Positions 1 through 7,300 of a DNA stretch of 64,000 nt are shown here, in pieces. A program made the translations under genes and the position numbers. The stretch spans positions 2,418,001 to 2,482,000 of the forward strand of contig NZ_FJVE01000007.1 of assembly GCF_900078195.1 (NCBI RefSeq). Reading direction: 5' to 3'. How positions within the stretch are numbered: the stretch's first letter is position 1; each line of letters begins with the position of its first letter. The notes beneath the pieces are model-generated. The model had not been told where the DNA came from. It saw only the letters and a list, made by a program, of their open reading frames with translations, and ran no database searches. Source of the DNA: Clostridium sp. Marseille-P299 (lineage in GTDB: Bacteria > Bacillota > Clostridia > Lachnospirales > Lachnospiraceae).

Positions 1-291
1 GAAATTTTCAATCAGCCTCTCATATATTTTCTTTGCTCTCAGCACCTTATTAAGTACAATTTCGTATCCTTTTTTATAGGCATCTGCTGCATTTCGTTTA
101 TTCTCCAAATCCAATACGACATTGGTCTCCTGATCAAACTTCTCTTGATTAACACTTTCATCAATACAATAAATTACTGCTTCCATCAGCATTCGTGCAG
201 TTTCATAAGACACCGAACTACTATCACCCGAAGTATATTTCACTGCAAGCTTTTCAACTAAAGGTAATAAATCTTCAATTTCGTATTGCAT
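1..291 (-). CDS. DUF6179 family protein, 5' part only (runs off the window)
   Basis: Ninety-seven codons are visible, reading leftwards from an ATG at 291-289 with no stop before the window edge, so the C-terminus is missing. The visible part is helical and acidic, beginning MQYEIEDLLPLVEKL and continuing through SYETARMLMEAVIYCIDE. It resembles the start of the DUF6179 family, whose function is unknown. It lies 24 bp downstream of the DUF6323 gene on the same strand, and the two families commonly sit together in clostridia, so they are probably one operon driven from the promoter near 885-913. The family call rests on memory of the pairing and the N-terminal sequence. Confidence 0.6.
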   Translation of the reverse strand, partial: MQYEIEDLLPLVEKLAVKYTSGDSSSVSYETARMLMEAVIYCIDESVNQEKFDQETNVVLDLENKRNAADAYKKGYEIVLNKVLRAKKIYERLIENF

Positions 292-315
292 AGTGTCTCC
301 CTTCTTCTAAACGTT

Positions 316-855
316 TTACCAAAATAATTCACTTAATACATCAAGGTACACTTCCTTATCCCATCTTGGCACTTCATCAAATTGACCATATTCTCCATAC
401 CCACCAGTTTCTTTATATCCCTCATATCCAGCTCGTATTGCCTTTGAGAATATTTCCAAACAAGTTCCTTCAAGATATTCAGTATCTCCCGTACATACAC
501 CATCAAACTGTTCCCTCATATAGGATAATAATTCCTCATCGGTTAAATTATCTTCCGATTCATTTTTGTATTCATAAAATATTTCTTGTAATCGCTCTAA
601 CGACTCAATATAATTATCTTGAGTGATATAAGATGAATCACAAAATGTATATATTAACTTATCAAGAATACTAGTTCCTAATTCTACTCTTTGATACTTT
701 TTAAGACTTTCATCTCTACATACAATAAGCTCTTTTGCATCTTCTTCTGTTAGACTTAAACCATATTTCTCTGTTTTTTCATTACTAAGAATCAATGTAG
801 CCAACTCGTTTTGATGCTTTTTTAGTTGTAATAATTCAAAAATATTATCTTCCAT
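316..855 (-). CDS. DUF6323 family protein
   Basis: A 179-residue soluble acidic protein with no signal peptide or membrane segment. It is predicted to be mostly helical and has a conserved-looking middle (ILDKLIYTFCDSSYITQDNY) and a Gly/Tyr-rich C-terminus. It matches my recollection of DUF6323, which is normally encoded next to DUF6179, as here. A ribosome binding site (AAAGGAG on the minus strand, near 864-870) precedes the ATG. It is the first gene after a strong palindrome-overlapped promoter. No biochemical role is known, and nothing in the sequence shows a catalytic motif. Confidence 0.65.
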   Translation of the reverse strand: MEDNIFELLQLKKHQNELATLILSNEKTEKYGLSLTEEDAKELIVCRDESLKKYQRVELGTSILDKLIYTFCDSSYITQDNYIESLERLQEIFYEYKNESEDNLTDEELLSYMREQFDGVCTGDTEYLEGTCLEIFSKAIRAGYEGYKETGGYGEYGQFDEVPRWDKEVYLDVLSELFW

Positions 856-884
856 AGAACCACTCCTTTGAAATGTAGTAGCTC

Positions 885-945
885 ATTATACTTCCGCACT
901 CGCCGATTTACAAGTCTTGTAAATCCAGTGAATTTATGCTATAAT
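885..945. promoter_or_regulatory. Divergent promoters sharing a 19-bp palindrome
   Basis: A perfect palindrome, ATTTACAAGTCTTGTAAAT, spans 906-924. On the minus strand, TTGTAA (908-913) and TATAAT (885-890) are separated by 17 bp and point into DUF6323. On the plus strand, TTGTAA (917-922) and TATAAT (940-945) are also separated by 17 bp. The -35 elements of both promoters are therefore the two arms of the palindrome. A dimeric repressor bound here would cover both. The plus-strand transcript has no obvious gene before the BlaI promoter. Confidence 0.6.
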
Positions 946-1051
946 AATTATAGAAATTAAGATATTAAATACTATGTTTAAGAGTTCAAACGACAACTTA
1001 TCTTCATGAACATTTAAAGGAAACTATATTAATTCTCACATCTACTATTAA

Positions 1052-1144
1052 TTTCTTCTCAATATTCATTTTTTTCAACATTCATTTTCTCTCAATATTC
1101 ATTTTCTCTCATATTCATTTTTTCTCAATATTCATTCTTTCTCA
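1052..1144. repeat. Degenerate short tandem repeat (TTTTCTCTCAATATTCA-like)
   Basis: About five to six imperfect copies of a roughly 16-17-bp unit built on TTCTC(T)CAATATTCATT lie head to tail. No ORF crosses it. The rest of 946-1323 is AT-rich and holds no gene I can support. Slippage-type repeats like this vary between strains. Confidence 0.7.
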
Positions 1145-1323
1145 CAAATCGCTTATTTTCTCACTTAAACTTTTATTATTCTTTATTTTTAACCTTCATT
1201 TTTTAATAACATAAAATGATTGTCTTTCATCAATTATACTCCCTTTACTAAAAAGCGTCTGTATTGTAAAACTAATGTCTAAAACTATACCCTTGACTAT
1301 TTTTCAATTTTTGTAAATTTAGG

Positions 1324-1352
1324 TTGACACTTGTATACCTAAGTGGTAATAT
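1324..1352 (+). promoter_or_regulatory. Consensus promoter and candidate operator of the BlaI/M56 operon
   Basis: TTGACA (1324-1329), a 17-bp spacer and TAATAT (1347-1352) form a near-perfect vegetative promoter. Between them lies an interrupted palindrome, CACTTGTATACCTAAGTG (1328-1345), with arms CACTT and AAGTG. BlaI/MecI repressors bind dyads overlapping their own promoters, so autorepression here is likely. The -10 box overlaps an upstream in-frame GTG at 1343, which excludes that codon as the start. Confidence 0.75.
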
Positions 1353-1381
1353 ATGTAAAACAAATACAAGGAGGTCAACTC

Positions 1382-1777
1382 ATGAATAATATTTTCTTAT
1401 CGGATGGAGAATGGAAACTAATGAAACAGTTATGGGAAAATACGCCTTCTACTATTACCAAACTCGTAGCCTTACTTAAAGATGAAACGAATTGGAGTAA
1501 ACACACGGTTATAACTATGCTTGGTAGATTAGAAAAAAAAGGCGCTATTAAATATGAGGACGGAGGAAAGGCCAAGCTATTCTATCCTAATGTTAAAGAG
1601 TCTGAAGTTACCATAGAAGAAACAAAGGGATTTTTAGATAAGGTATATAACGGAAGCATCAGTTTATTGGTTAACACTATGGTTAAAAGCCAATCTGTAA
1701 GCAAAAAAGAACTAGAAGAGTTATACGATATTTTAAAGGAAGCTGAGGCGAAAAACGATGCTGGAAATACTAATTAG
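1382..1777 (+). CDS. BlaI/MecI-family transcriptional repressor
   Basis: A 131-residue winged-helix repressor of the BlaI/MecI/CopY (Penicillinase_R) family. The helix-turn-helix lies around residues 5-70 (EWKLMKQLWENTPSTITKLV, then HTVITMLGRLEKKGAI) with the wing at GGKAKLFYP, and the C-terminal third is the dimerisation helix. In characterised systems such repressors bind their own promoter and are inactivated by proteolysis once a partner M56 peptidase senses a signal. The ATG at 1382 has AAGGAGGT a few bases upstream. The stop overlaps the next gene by 20 bp, which implies translational coupling to the M56 peptidase. The regulated target beyond this operon cannot be read from the window, and no beta-lactamase or PBP gene is adjacent. 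Confidence 0.9.
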   Translation: MNNIFLSDGEWKLMKQLWENTPSTITKLVALLKDETNWSKHTVITMLGRLEKKGAIKYEDGGKAKLFYPNVKESEVTIEETKGFLDKVYNGSISLLVNTMVKSQSVSKKELEELYDILKEAEAKNDAGNTN

Positions 1778-3473
1778 CTCTACTGTTTTAATCCTTGTTA
1801 TATGTGGTATAAGAGTTTTATGGAAAGGAAAAATTAATTTACACTTTCAATATGCTTTATGGTTGCTTGTAGTAATTCGATTATTTCCATTAGGTCTTTT
1901 TATTGAAGCAGATATTCCTAGCGTAGAAAGTCCTATAAGCATTATGAATTCATTTGAGCACTTATCTAATATACTCCCAAGTCAAAATACTGAGATTGAT
2001 CCTAATTTGAATACAAATTCCACAAATACAGATAGCACATCTATAAGTGATGAAGAATCACTAAAGCAAAATACCTCGTTATTAGCAAATACTAAATTAA
2101 ATATAATACATTTGAAAAATATAGCAACAGTAATTTGGTATATTGGTATGATCCTTAGCGCTTTATGGTTTACTTATGTTAACATTCGCTTTCAAAGGAC
2201 CATAAAAAAAGACCGAAGATTGCTCAATGATGTGGAATGTAAGTTACCTGTCTATGTTTCTAGCAAAATTGATACCCCTCTACTCTTAATGGTTCATGGT
2301 AAGTTCGGTATCTATGTAACTCCTGCATGTGAAGAAAACGAAGTAATACGAAAACATGCATTGACTCATGAGCTATGTCATTATAAACATCTCGATTATC
2401 TATGGTCATTCATTCGTTGTACTTTATTAGTTATTTACTGGTTTAACCCGTTTGTATGGCTTGCTGCAATATTATCCAAAAGAGATTGCGAACTATCATG
2501 TGATGTTGCCGCTCTTAATATCTTAGGTGAAACAGAACGTATAGCGTATGGAAGGACTATTTTGGAGTTAGTTACAACTCAAAATCATTTTGGCCATATA
2601 TTTAATGTTGCAACTGGAATGTTAGAAAACCGGTCTGGAATGAAAGAAAGAATAACACGAATTCTTAAGAAACCTAAAATGATGACAGCTACATTTGTAA
2701 GTATCTTTGTTATATTAAGTACTATAATTATAATCACATTTACCACTGCACCAAGTCAAGAATCTTATAGAAAATCAAGTAATGATAACTTAAATACGCT
2801 TTTACTAGAAGATGAAAATTCTAATGTAGATGAATCTTCAAGGATAGATGAAAATGCTAATTCTGATGAAACTCCTAGGATGGATGAAAATACCAATTCT
2901 GATGAAACTCCAAATATGTACGAAAAGTTTTTTACTTCTGACCCTTCAAATAAAGAGCTGTCTAAATTGCTTGACGGAATAAAATCGCAAGGAAATGCCA
3001 ATGGATATTATTTTAATGGAGAAAAATTTATAACGCCAGATGGTCCAATTGAAAGTTTATCTGATTTTACCAATGATATGATAATTAATAGATATTTTGG
3101 GAAATCTGTTTGGAATGAGAATGACAGCTTAGTTAATGATGGTTTTTCTAAAAGCTTTCAAAAATTAGAAGGTATATGTTATTGGTTATCAATTACTGCT
3201 TCTGAAGAAAGTTCTATTGATATTGATTATACTACTACTGCAGCAGATACTAGCTTAAAAACATTATTAATTTTACCTGATGGTACTGTTTATGAACTGA
3301 AAAATGGTGAAAGTAATGTAATAACTATACCACAAGGTATATCAGAGATAACCATTGTAGCCTATGATGCCGTGGGTAATGTAACAATTAAATTCAACGA
3401 TCTTTCTGAATATATTAAAGTTAATAAATTCGAATTCCTCAACGATTTTATTGGAAATGTTTATATTCCTTGA
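1758..3473 (+). CDS. M56-family (BlaR1/MecR1-like) membrane peptidase
   Basis: A 571-residue membrane metalloprotease. The zinc motif HELCH is at residues 204-208, flanked by helices typical of peptidase M56: about 1-17, 27-50, 123-143, 214-236 and 312-331. In BlaR1-type systems, an external sensor triggers this domain to inactivate the BlaI repressor encoded upstream. Here the region after the last membrane helix is not a penicillin-binding domain, and I see no SxxK/SxN/KTG set. It begins with an acidic repeat (units like MDENTNSDETP, residues about 355-390), followed by a roughly 170-residue globular part with beta-rich sequence ending near the C-terminus. The sensed signal is therefore probably not a beta-lactam acylation. 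The start overlaps blaI by 20 bp. Confidence 0.85.
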   Translation: MLEILISSTVLILVICGIRVLWKGKINLHFQYALWLLVVIRLFPLGLFIEADIPSVESPISIMNSFEHLSNILPSQNTEIDPNLNTNSTNTDSTSISDEESLKQNTSLLANTKLNIIHLKNIATVIWYIGMILSALWFTYVNIRFQRTIKKDRRLLNDVECKLPVYVSSKIDTPLLLMVHGKFGIYVTPACEENEVIRKHALTHELCHYKHLDYLWSFIRCTLLVIYWFNPFVWLAAILSKRDCELSCDVAALNILGETERIAYGRTILELVTTQNHFGHIFNVATGMLENRSGMKERITRILKKPKMMTATFVSIFVILSTIIIITFTTAPSQESYRKSSNDNLNTLLLEDENSNVDESSRIDENANSDETPRMDENTNSDETPNMYEKFFTSDPSNKELSKLLDGIKSQGNANGYYFNGEKFITPDGPIESLSDFTNDMIINRYFGKSVWNENDSLVNDGFSKSFQKLEGICYWLSITASEESSIDIDYTTTAADTSLKTLLILPDGTVYELKNGESNVITIPQGISEITIVAYDAVGNVTIKFNDLSEYIKVNKFEFLNDFIGNVYIP

Positions 3474-3600
3474 TGTTGAATAATCCGAATGATATTTGCT
3501 ATACGATAAAGAGAATCCTAATTAAAGAGAATATTATTCTATCTTAACTTTACAATTTCATTATATCGTGTTTCATTATATAGTTAGCTAAATATATAAA

Positions 3601-3633
3601 AGGAGTAATCACTCTCAAAGTGATTAGCCTCCT
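3601..3633. terminator. Hairpin terminator, probably bidirectional
   Basis: AGGAGTAATCACT and AGTGATTAGCCTCCT form a long stem with a short loop. Read on the minus strand, the stem is followed by a run of T. It lies beyond the stop of the small hydrophobic ORF at 3668-3775 and after the M56 gene. This layout recalls type I toxin loci in which toxin mRNA and antisense RNA share one terminator. Confidence 0.65.
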
Positions 3634-3667
3634 ATTTGCATATAAACTGCCCGCAAGACCGGCTAAG

Positions 3668-3775
3668 TCAGGGGCAGTTATTTTTTTGCTTATTATCCCT
3701 ATTGTTTAAATAGGTAAGCAGCGCAATGATCAAAATTACAAAAGTAAATAATACACTATAAGTAACATATTGCAT
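3668..3775 (-). CDS. Small hydrophobic peptide, candidate type I toxin (holin-like)
   Basis: A 35-residue ORF with one membrane helix (VLFTFVILIIALLTYL) followed by a polar basic tail (NNRDNKQKNN). It matches the pattern of the short peptides annotated in Firmicutes as putative holin-like or type I toxins. GGGAGG lies just upstream of the ATG and is locked in a perfect 6-bp hairpin (3784-3799), a device these toxins use to block translation. A GC-rich stem (ACTGCCC with GGGCAGT, 3648-3677) overlaps the stop codon, and a terminator follows at 3601-3633. No antisense RNA promoter can be assigned with confidence. It could be a chance ORF, but the combination of a strong ribosome site, helix, hairpins and terminator argues against that. 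Confidence 0.65.
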   Translation of the reverse strand: MQYVTYSVLFTFVILIIALLTYLNNRDNKQKNNCP

Positions 3776-3783
3776 CGGCACCA

Positions 3784-3799
3784 CCTCCCTCACGGGAGG
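3784..3799 (-). promoter_or_regulatory. Hairpin sequestering the ribosome binding site of the small toxin-like ORF
   Basis: CCTCCC and GGGAGG pair perfectly around a 4-base loop. The GGGAGG arm is the Shine-Dalgarno sequence of the ATG at 3775. In the mRNA the site would be occluded unless refolded or opened. Confidence 0.65.
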
Positions 3800-3812
3800 C
3801 TAACACACCCTG

Positions 3813-4619
3813 TTACTCATTAAATAAATCATAATAAAATGCATACTGCTGCAAAGGCCCTGCATATCCTTTATACTTTTCAAATGGAAATCCCTTTGGA
3901 TAATATTTTGCTAAAACGTTCTGAATATGTGTATCCACTGGAAATGCATCCATATGATGTAAAGCATATAAACAAATGCATTCAGCTACTTTAATTCCCA
4001 CTCCATACAATTTCATCAACTCTTTTTTCGCGGCTTCATAATCTAGCTGCACTAATCCATTTAGATACGTCTCATCATCTGCAATTGCAGTTGCAGTTTT
4101 TAGAATGTATTTACTTCGATAGCCTAAATTACATTCTCTTAACTCATCCTCTGACACATTCTTTAATGCTTCTGGTGTTGGAAATGTATAAAACTCCTGA
4201 TTCTTATAATTAAACTTTTTTTCTCCATATCTTTCACATAACATGTTAATACTCTTTTTAATTCTTGGAATATTGTTCTGTTGTGATATGATAAAGGAAA
4301 CTAGCATTTCCCACAAGTCTTGTTTTAAAATACGTATTCCGTATCCATACTCCATCGCTTCTTTCATATACATATCATCTTTTATTAAACTTTCAATGGA
4401 ATCATAATCATCATTTAAACCAAAATATTCTTTCCATAAGTCATTAAATTCTTTTTCCGTGCAAGAAAATACTATTTCATCATTTATTTGACTGATTTCT
4501 AAATATGAATCAAATGCAATAACTGCATACGTACCCGGTTCTATCTCACTCATTCGAAAACATTGACCGGAATTGCATATCTTTTGTATATCAAAATTTT
4601 TAACTTTTATCTTAAACAT
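3813..4619 (-). CDS. ogg: 8-oxoguanine DNA glycosylase / AP lyase (OGG1 type)
   Basis: A 268-residue base-excision repair enzyme of the HhH-GPD superfamily. The N-terminal OGG_N-like domain (residues 1-105) starts with the NSGQCFRM segment characteristic of OGG1-type enzymes. The HhH-GPD domain follows, with the hairpin LYGVGIKVAECICLYA holding the catalytic lysine K210 and FPVDTHI holding the catalytic aspartate D229. This matches the human OGG1 arrangement of K249 and D268. It removes 8-oxoguanine from DNA and nicks the abasic site. It appears to be a single-gene unit; its start is close to the 4620-4946 intergenic region, which must hold its promoter. Confidence 0.9.
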   Translation of the reverse strand: MFKIKVKNFDIQKICNSGQCFRMSEIEPGTYAVIAFDSYLEISQINDEIVFSCTEKEFNDLWKEYFGLNDDYDSIESLIKDDMYMKEAMEYGYGIRILKQDLWEMLVSFIISQQNNIPRIKKSINMLCERYGEKKFNYKNQEFYTFPTPEALKNVSEDELRECNLGYRSKYILKTATAIADDETYLNGLVQLDYEAAKKELMKLYGVGIKVAECICLYALHHMDAFPVDTHIQNVLAKYYPKGFPFEKYKGYAGPLQQYAFYYDLFNE

Positions 4620-4946
4620 AACTTTCTTCTTTCTAAATACTTACTTCAAATCTACCTGTTACTTTTGTACTAGGACTATAAAATATAGCCCTTCCCCTTT
4701 TTAGATTATCATACTTTATTTGACATCAAAAAACAATGTCAACATTTTGGTGATTCATAAACAATTTATTTCACATTTCAAACAATACATACTATTTCAC
4801 ATTATTTTTTCATTTAAATTTTTTAAAAATGAAATTATCAAGCATTCTTTTAACTTCTATATTTTATGATTGAGTTACCATATAAAAACTATCATATTTC
4901 ATGACAGAAATGTAATACTAAAAATGAATAGAAAGGAGATAATTTT
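4620..4946. other. Intergenic region between divergent genes, no gene seen
   Basis: About 330 bp of AT-rich sequence between the divergent glycosylase gene and the small ORF at 4947. It must contain both promoters, but no pair of boxes stands out. TTGAGT (4872) followed 17 bp later by CATATT is a weak candidate for the plus-strand gene. Confidence 0.4.
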
Positions 4947-5129
4947 ATGTCTGATCCAAGAAATCACAAAGCTGTTCCTACGAAATCATCGAAATCTATT
5001 TACACCAATGAATATGGTAATGTTCCTTTAGAAGATAACTATGACGATGGAGATATTCCAGAAATCGATCTCCCGATGAATACAGAGTATCAAATGCGCA
5101 ATAAAACAATAAAAGATCTATTCCGTTAA
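4947..5129 (+). CDS. Small acidic protein of unknown function (60 aa)
   Basis: I do not recognise a family. The 60-residue product is soluble and rich in Asp/Glu/Asn, with a Pro-containing centre (DDGDIPEIDLPMNTEYQMRN), and has no membrane segment. A strong ribosome binding site (AAAGGAGAT) sits 8 bases before the ATG and a rho-independent terminator follows immediately after the stop. A strong start and its own terminator around a 60-codon frame make it very likely a real monocistronic gene. Confidence 0.7.
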   Translation: MSDPRNHKAVPTKSSKSIYTNEYGNVPLEDNYDDGDIPEIDLPMNTEYQMRNKTIKDLFR

Positions 5130-5133
5130 AAAT

Positions 5134-5175
5134 AAAGTGCTGTTGCAATTGTTATTACTTTTGCAACAGCACTTT
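5134..5175 (+). terminator. Rho-independent terminator after the 60-aa gene
   Basis: AAAGTGCTGTTGCAA and TTGCAACAGCACTTT form a perfect 15-bp stem just after the stop codon. The 3' side is AT-rich rather than a clean T run. Confidence 0.8.
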
Positions 5176-5229
5176 AATTAAATTCGAAATTACTAACTGC
5201 TTCTATATAAGTTCTGGTTCTTTTTCATT

Positions 5230-6054
5230 TCATTTATTATTTGACTTATATTTTGAAATACGCATTGATTCAATATAATAGGTAGTCGTCTGAACTAGCC
5301 AAATAATTGTTACAACAGCTAAAGGCATTATCCCAAAATTCCAAAAGGAAGAACCAATGATGCAAAATAGCCAAAGTACAACACATGTTATATTAACAGA
5401 TGAATATGCCTTATACGCACTTTTATAAATATTTAATTTTAATGCCTCATCACAACTATCAATCCATTTCTTAGAAAACTTTAAGTCATATATACTACCT
5501 TTAAGAATTGGATTGATTTCTTTTTCAAAATTAACTACTTTTTTCTGCATTAGAGTTGTGTATACTAAACATAAAATAAAGCCACCAAACATACAAATTT
5601 CTTTTATTATGCTAAGTGTGCCTTGATAGTTATCAAAAGGAAGTAAGATAGACCCTACTCCAAAAAAGAAAAATGCAAAAATTGTATTAATTGTAGTTAA
5701 TAATAATATGTAAGATAACTTCTCTTCTATACTTTCTATTTTCTCTTCGTCTTCATCTTCTTCACATTTATCTTTCCAAATTTCATATTGGTTTCTTGAA
5801 TTTCGATATAAAATTTGTGCTGCAATCATTACTAGAATAGTAAGTACAAGACCTGCAAATGGTGAAATTATACTAATAAAATTTATTAATTCGGATGCAA
5901 TCTGCCCAGAAGTATTATTATCAATACCAGCAGAAAGCCCTCCTATCACACCACCAACTATAAAACCTATGATTATCAAAATCGCAAATAGTTTAAAAGC
6001 CTTCCTATCCTCTTTTTTAAATTTCTCGGCAAGGTTACTATTCATTTGTTTCAT
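5230..6054 (-). CDS. DUF3169 family membrane protein
   Basis: A 274-residue integral membrane protein with about six hydrophobic segments (residues roughly 18-42, 55-78, 108-132, 144-164, 218-237 and 240-260) and an acidic cytoplasmic loop (EEDEDEEKIESIEEKL). The size and spacing fit DUF3169, a Firmicute family of unknown function that is regularly encoded after a small XRE-type regulator. Here the ATG overlaps the regulator's stop by 17 bp, so the pair is translationally coupled. The membrane protein is presumably controlled by the regulator through the operators at 6266-6339. Its transport or signalling role is unknown. Confidence 0.75.
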   Translation of the reverse strand: MKQMNSNLAEKFKKEDRKAFKLFAILIIIGFIVGGVIGGLSAGIDNNTSGQIASELINFISIISPFAGLVLTILVMIAAQILYRNSRNQYEIWKDKCEEDEDEEKIESIEEKLSYILLLTTINTIFAFFFFGVGSILLPFDNYQGTLSIIKEICMFGGFILCLVYTTLMQKKVVNFEKEINPILKGSIYDLKFSKKWIDSCDEALKLNIYKSAYKAYSSVNITCVVLWLFCIIGSSFWNFGIMPLAVVTIIWLVQTTTYYIESMRISKYKSNNK

Positions 6055-6253
6055 CCTCCCTATAAATAAAAATATCTTCTACCTTTACATCAAATACCTT
6101 GGCAATTTTTAAAGCTAAAGTCACTGAAGGAGAATAATCACCACGCTCAATCTGGCTAATTGTTTGTCTTGATACTCCTATGAGATTTCCCATCTCCGTT
6201 TGATTTACGTTAATCTTAGCACGATATTCCTTTAATCGATTATATAACGGCAT
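6038..6253 (-). CDS. Small XRE-family helix-turn-helix regulator
   Basis: A 71-residue protein that is almost entirely a Cro/C1-type helix-turn-helix (residues 5-60), with the classic segments NVNQTEMGNLIGVSRQTISQ and IERGDYSPSVTLALKIAKVF. Such short regulators bind palindromes as dimers. The promoter directly upstream carries three related 18-bp palindromes, so it is very probably autoregulated. It is encoded first in the operon, ahead of the DUF3169 protein. AGGAGGTT precedes the ATG. Confidence 0.9.
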   Translation of the reverse strand: MPLYNRLKEYRAKINVNQTEMGNLIGVSRQTISQIERGDYSPSVTLALKIAKVFDVKVEDIFIYREDETNE

Positions 6254-6265
6254 TTTATAACCTCC

Positions 6266-6339
6266 TGACTATTTTTATAGTCATTTTGACAAGGATAATT
6301 GTCATCTAGTATTATACATATGACAACTATAGTTGTCAA
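6266..6339 (-). promoter_or_regulatory. XRE/DUF3169 promoter with three 18-bp operators
   Basis: On the minus strand TTGACA (6334-6339), a 17-bp spacer and TATAAT (6311-6316) form a perfect consensus promoter. The perfect palindrome TGACAACTATAGTTGTCA (6321-6338) covers the -35 box and spacer. A second, TGACAA-N6-TTGTCA (6287-6304), sits at the start of the transcript, and a third, TGACTA-N6-TAGTCA (6266-6283), lies just before the ribosome site. Centres are 34 and 21 bp apart. Confidence 0.85.
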
Positions 6340-6491
6340 GCTGAATAGTAAAATCAATTGTCGAATACATTATTAGCTTAAAGTATTGACTATCTAGTGG
6401 CTATCTTATGACTAATTTATTGATAACGATAAAGTAGACTTTTGTAAAAATTAAATTATTGCAAATTTTTACTTTATATTATTGCAATTTT

Positions 6492-6520
6492 TTGCTTTCT
6501 AATTATAATTTGTGTATACT
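6492..6520 (+). promoter_or_regulatory. Candidate promoter for the two-component operon
   Basis: TTGCTT (6492-6497), a 17-bp spacer and TATACT (6515-6520). It lies about 110 bp before the response regulator ATG. A short direct repeat (ATTATTGCAA followed by a T run) covers about 6453-6500 just upstream. Confidence 0.5.
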
Positions 6521-6628
6521 TTAATTTATATTATATAGCTTATTCGTAGTAAGTAAAATAATATATGATAATAATAAAAGGGAAAGGATGCCAACATAGG
6601 CAGTATCAATGACTTAAAGTGATACGAA

Positions 6629-7300
6629 ATGTTTAATATGAAAATTTTTATTGTAGAAGATGATATAACTTTACGTAGTGAACTAATGATATTGCTAGAA
6701 TCCTACGGATATACCTGTGAAACAAGCGATGAATATAAAGATATCATTTCCGTTGTACTTAACGCCTGCCCAGACTTATTACTACTTGATATTAATTTAC
6801 CGTATTTAGACGGTTACTATATATGTCGTGAACTGCGAAAGCAAACAGACATGCCTATTGTAGTTGTAACTAGCCGCAATAACGATATGGATGAGCTAAT
6901 GAGTATGAATTTAGGAGCAGATGACTTTATTACAAAACCTTACAATCCTCAAATTCTACTTGCCCGTATCGCTAATATTTTAAAGAGAATAGAGTCAAAA
7001 CCTGCGAAGGATTTAATAGAATACAACGGAGTAATTCTTTATCCTTCAAAAAGTCTAGTAAAATATAATGACAAAGAAGCTGAACTTACCAAAAATGAAT
7101 TGCGAATTCTTTCTGTGTTACTTCATAATAAAAACAAAATCGTCTCCAGAGATGAACTAATGGATGCACTTTGGCAATCGGATGAATTTGTAGATGATAA
7201 TACACTCACGGTCAATGTAAACCGATTACGCAAAAAGTTAGAGGAAATAGGTGCTGTTAATTTTATTAGTACCAAACGCGGACAGGGGTATCTCGTATGA
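6629..7300 (+). CDS. OmpR/BceR-type response regulator
   Basis: A 223-residue two-component response regulator. The receiver domain (about 5-115) has acidic residues in VEDD, the phospho-acceptor D54 in LLLLDINLPYLDG, and the lysine in FITKPYNP. The winged-helix DNA-binding domain is at about 130-223 (LTKNELRILSVLL, VNRLRKKLEEIG, STKRGQGYLV). The partner kinase is of the BceS type and an ABC transporter of the BceAB type follows, so this is BceR-like and controls a cell-envelope stress response. The start is uncertain: no good ribosome site precedes 6629, and the ATG at 6638 (MKIFIVEDD) is an alternative. The stop overlaps the kinase start by 4 bp. Confidence 0.9.
   Translation: MFNMKIFIVEDDITLRSELMILLESYGYTCETSDEYKDIISVVLNACPDLLLLDINLPYLDGYYICRELRKQTDMPIVVVTSRNNDMDELMSMNLGADDFITKPYNPQILLARIANILKRIESKPAKDLIEYNGVILYPSKSLVKYNDKEAELTKNELRILSVLLHNKNKIVSRDELMDALWQSDEFVDDNTLTVNVNRLRKKLEEIGAVNFISTKRGQGYLV

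Noticed and set aside
1343..1381. Upstream GTG start extending the BlaI-family protein by 13 residues
   Set aside because: The codon overlaps the -10 box, and the ATG at 1382 has a strong ribosome site.
5230..6253. XRE regulator plus DUF3169 protein as a toxin-antitoxin pair
   Set aside because: The second protein is a large multi-pass membrane protein of a known regulator-linked family; nothing suggests toxicity.
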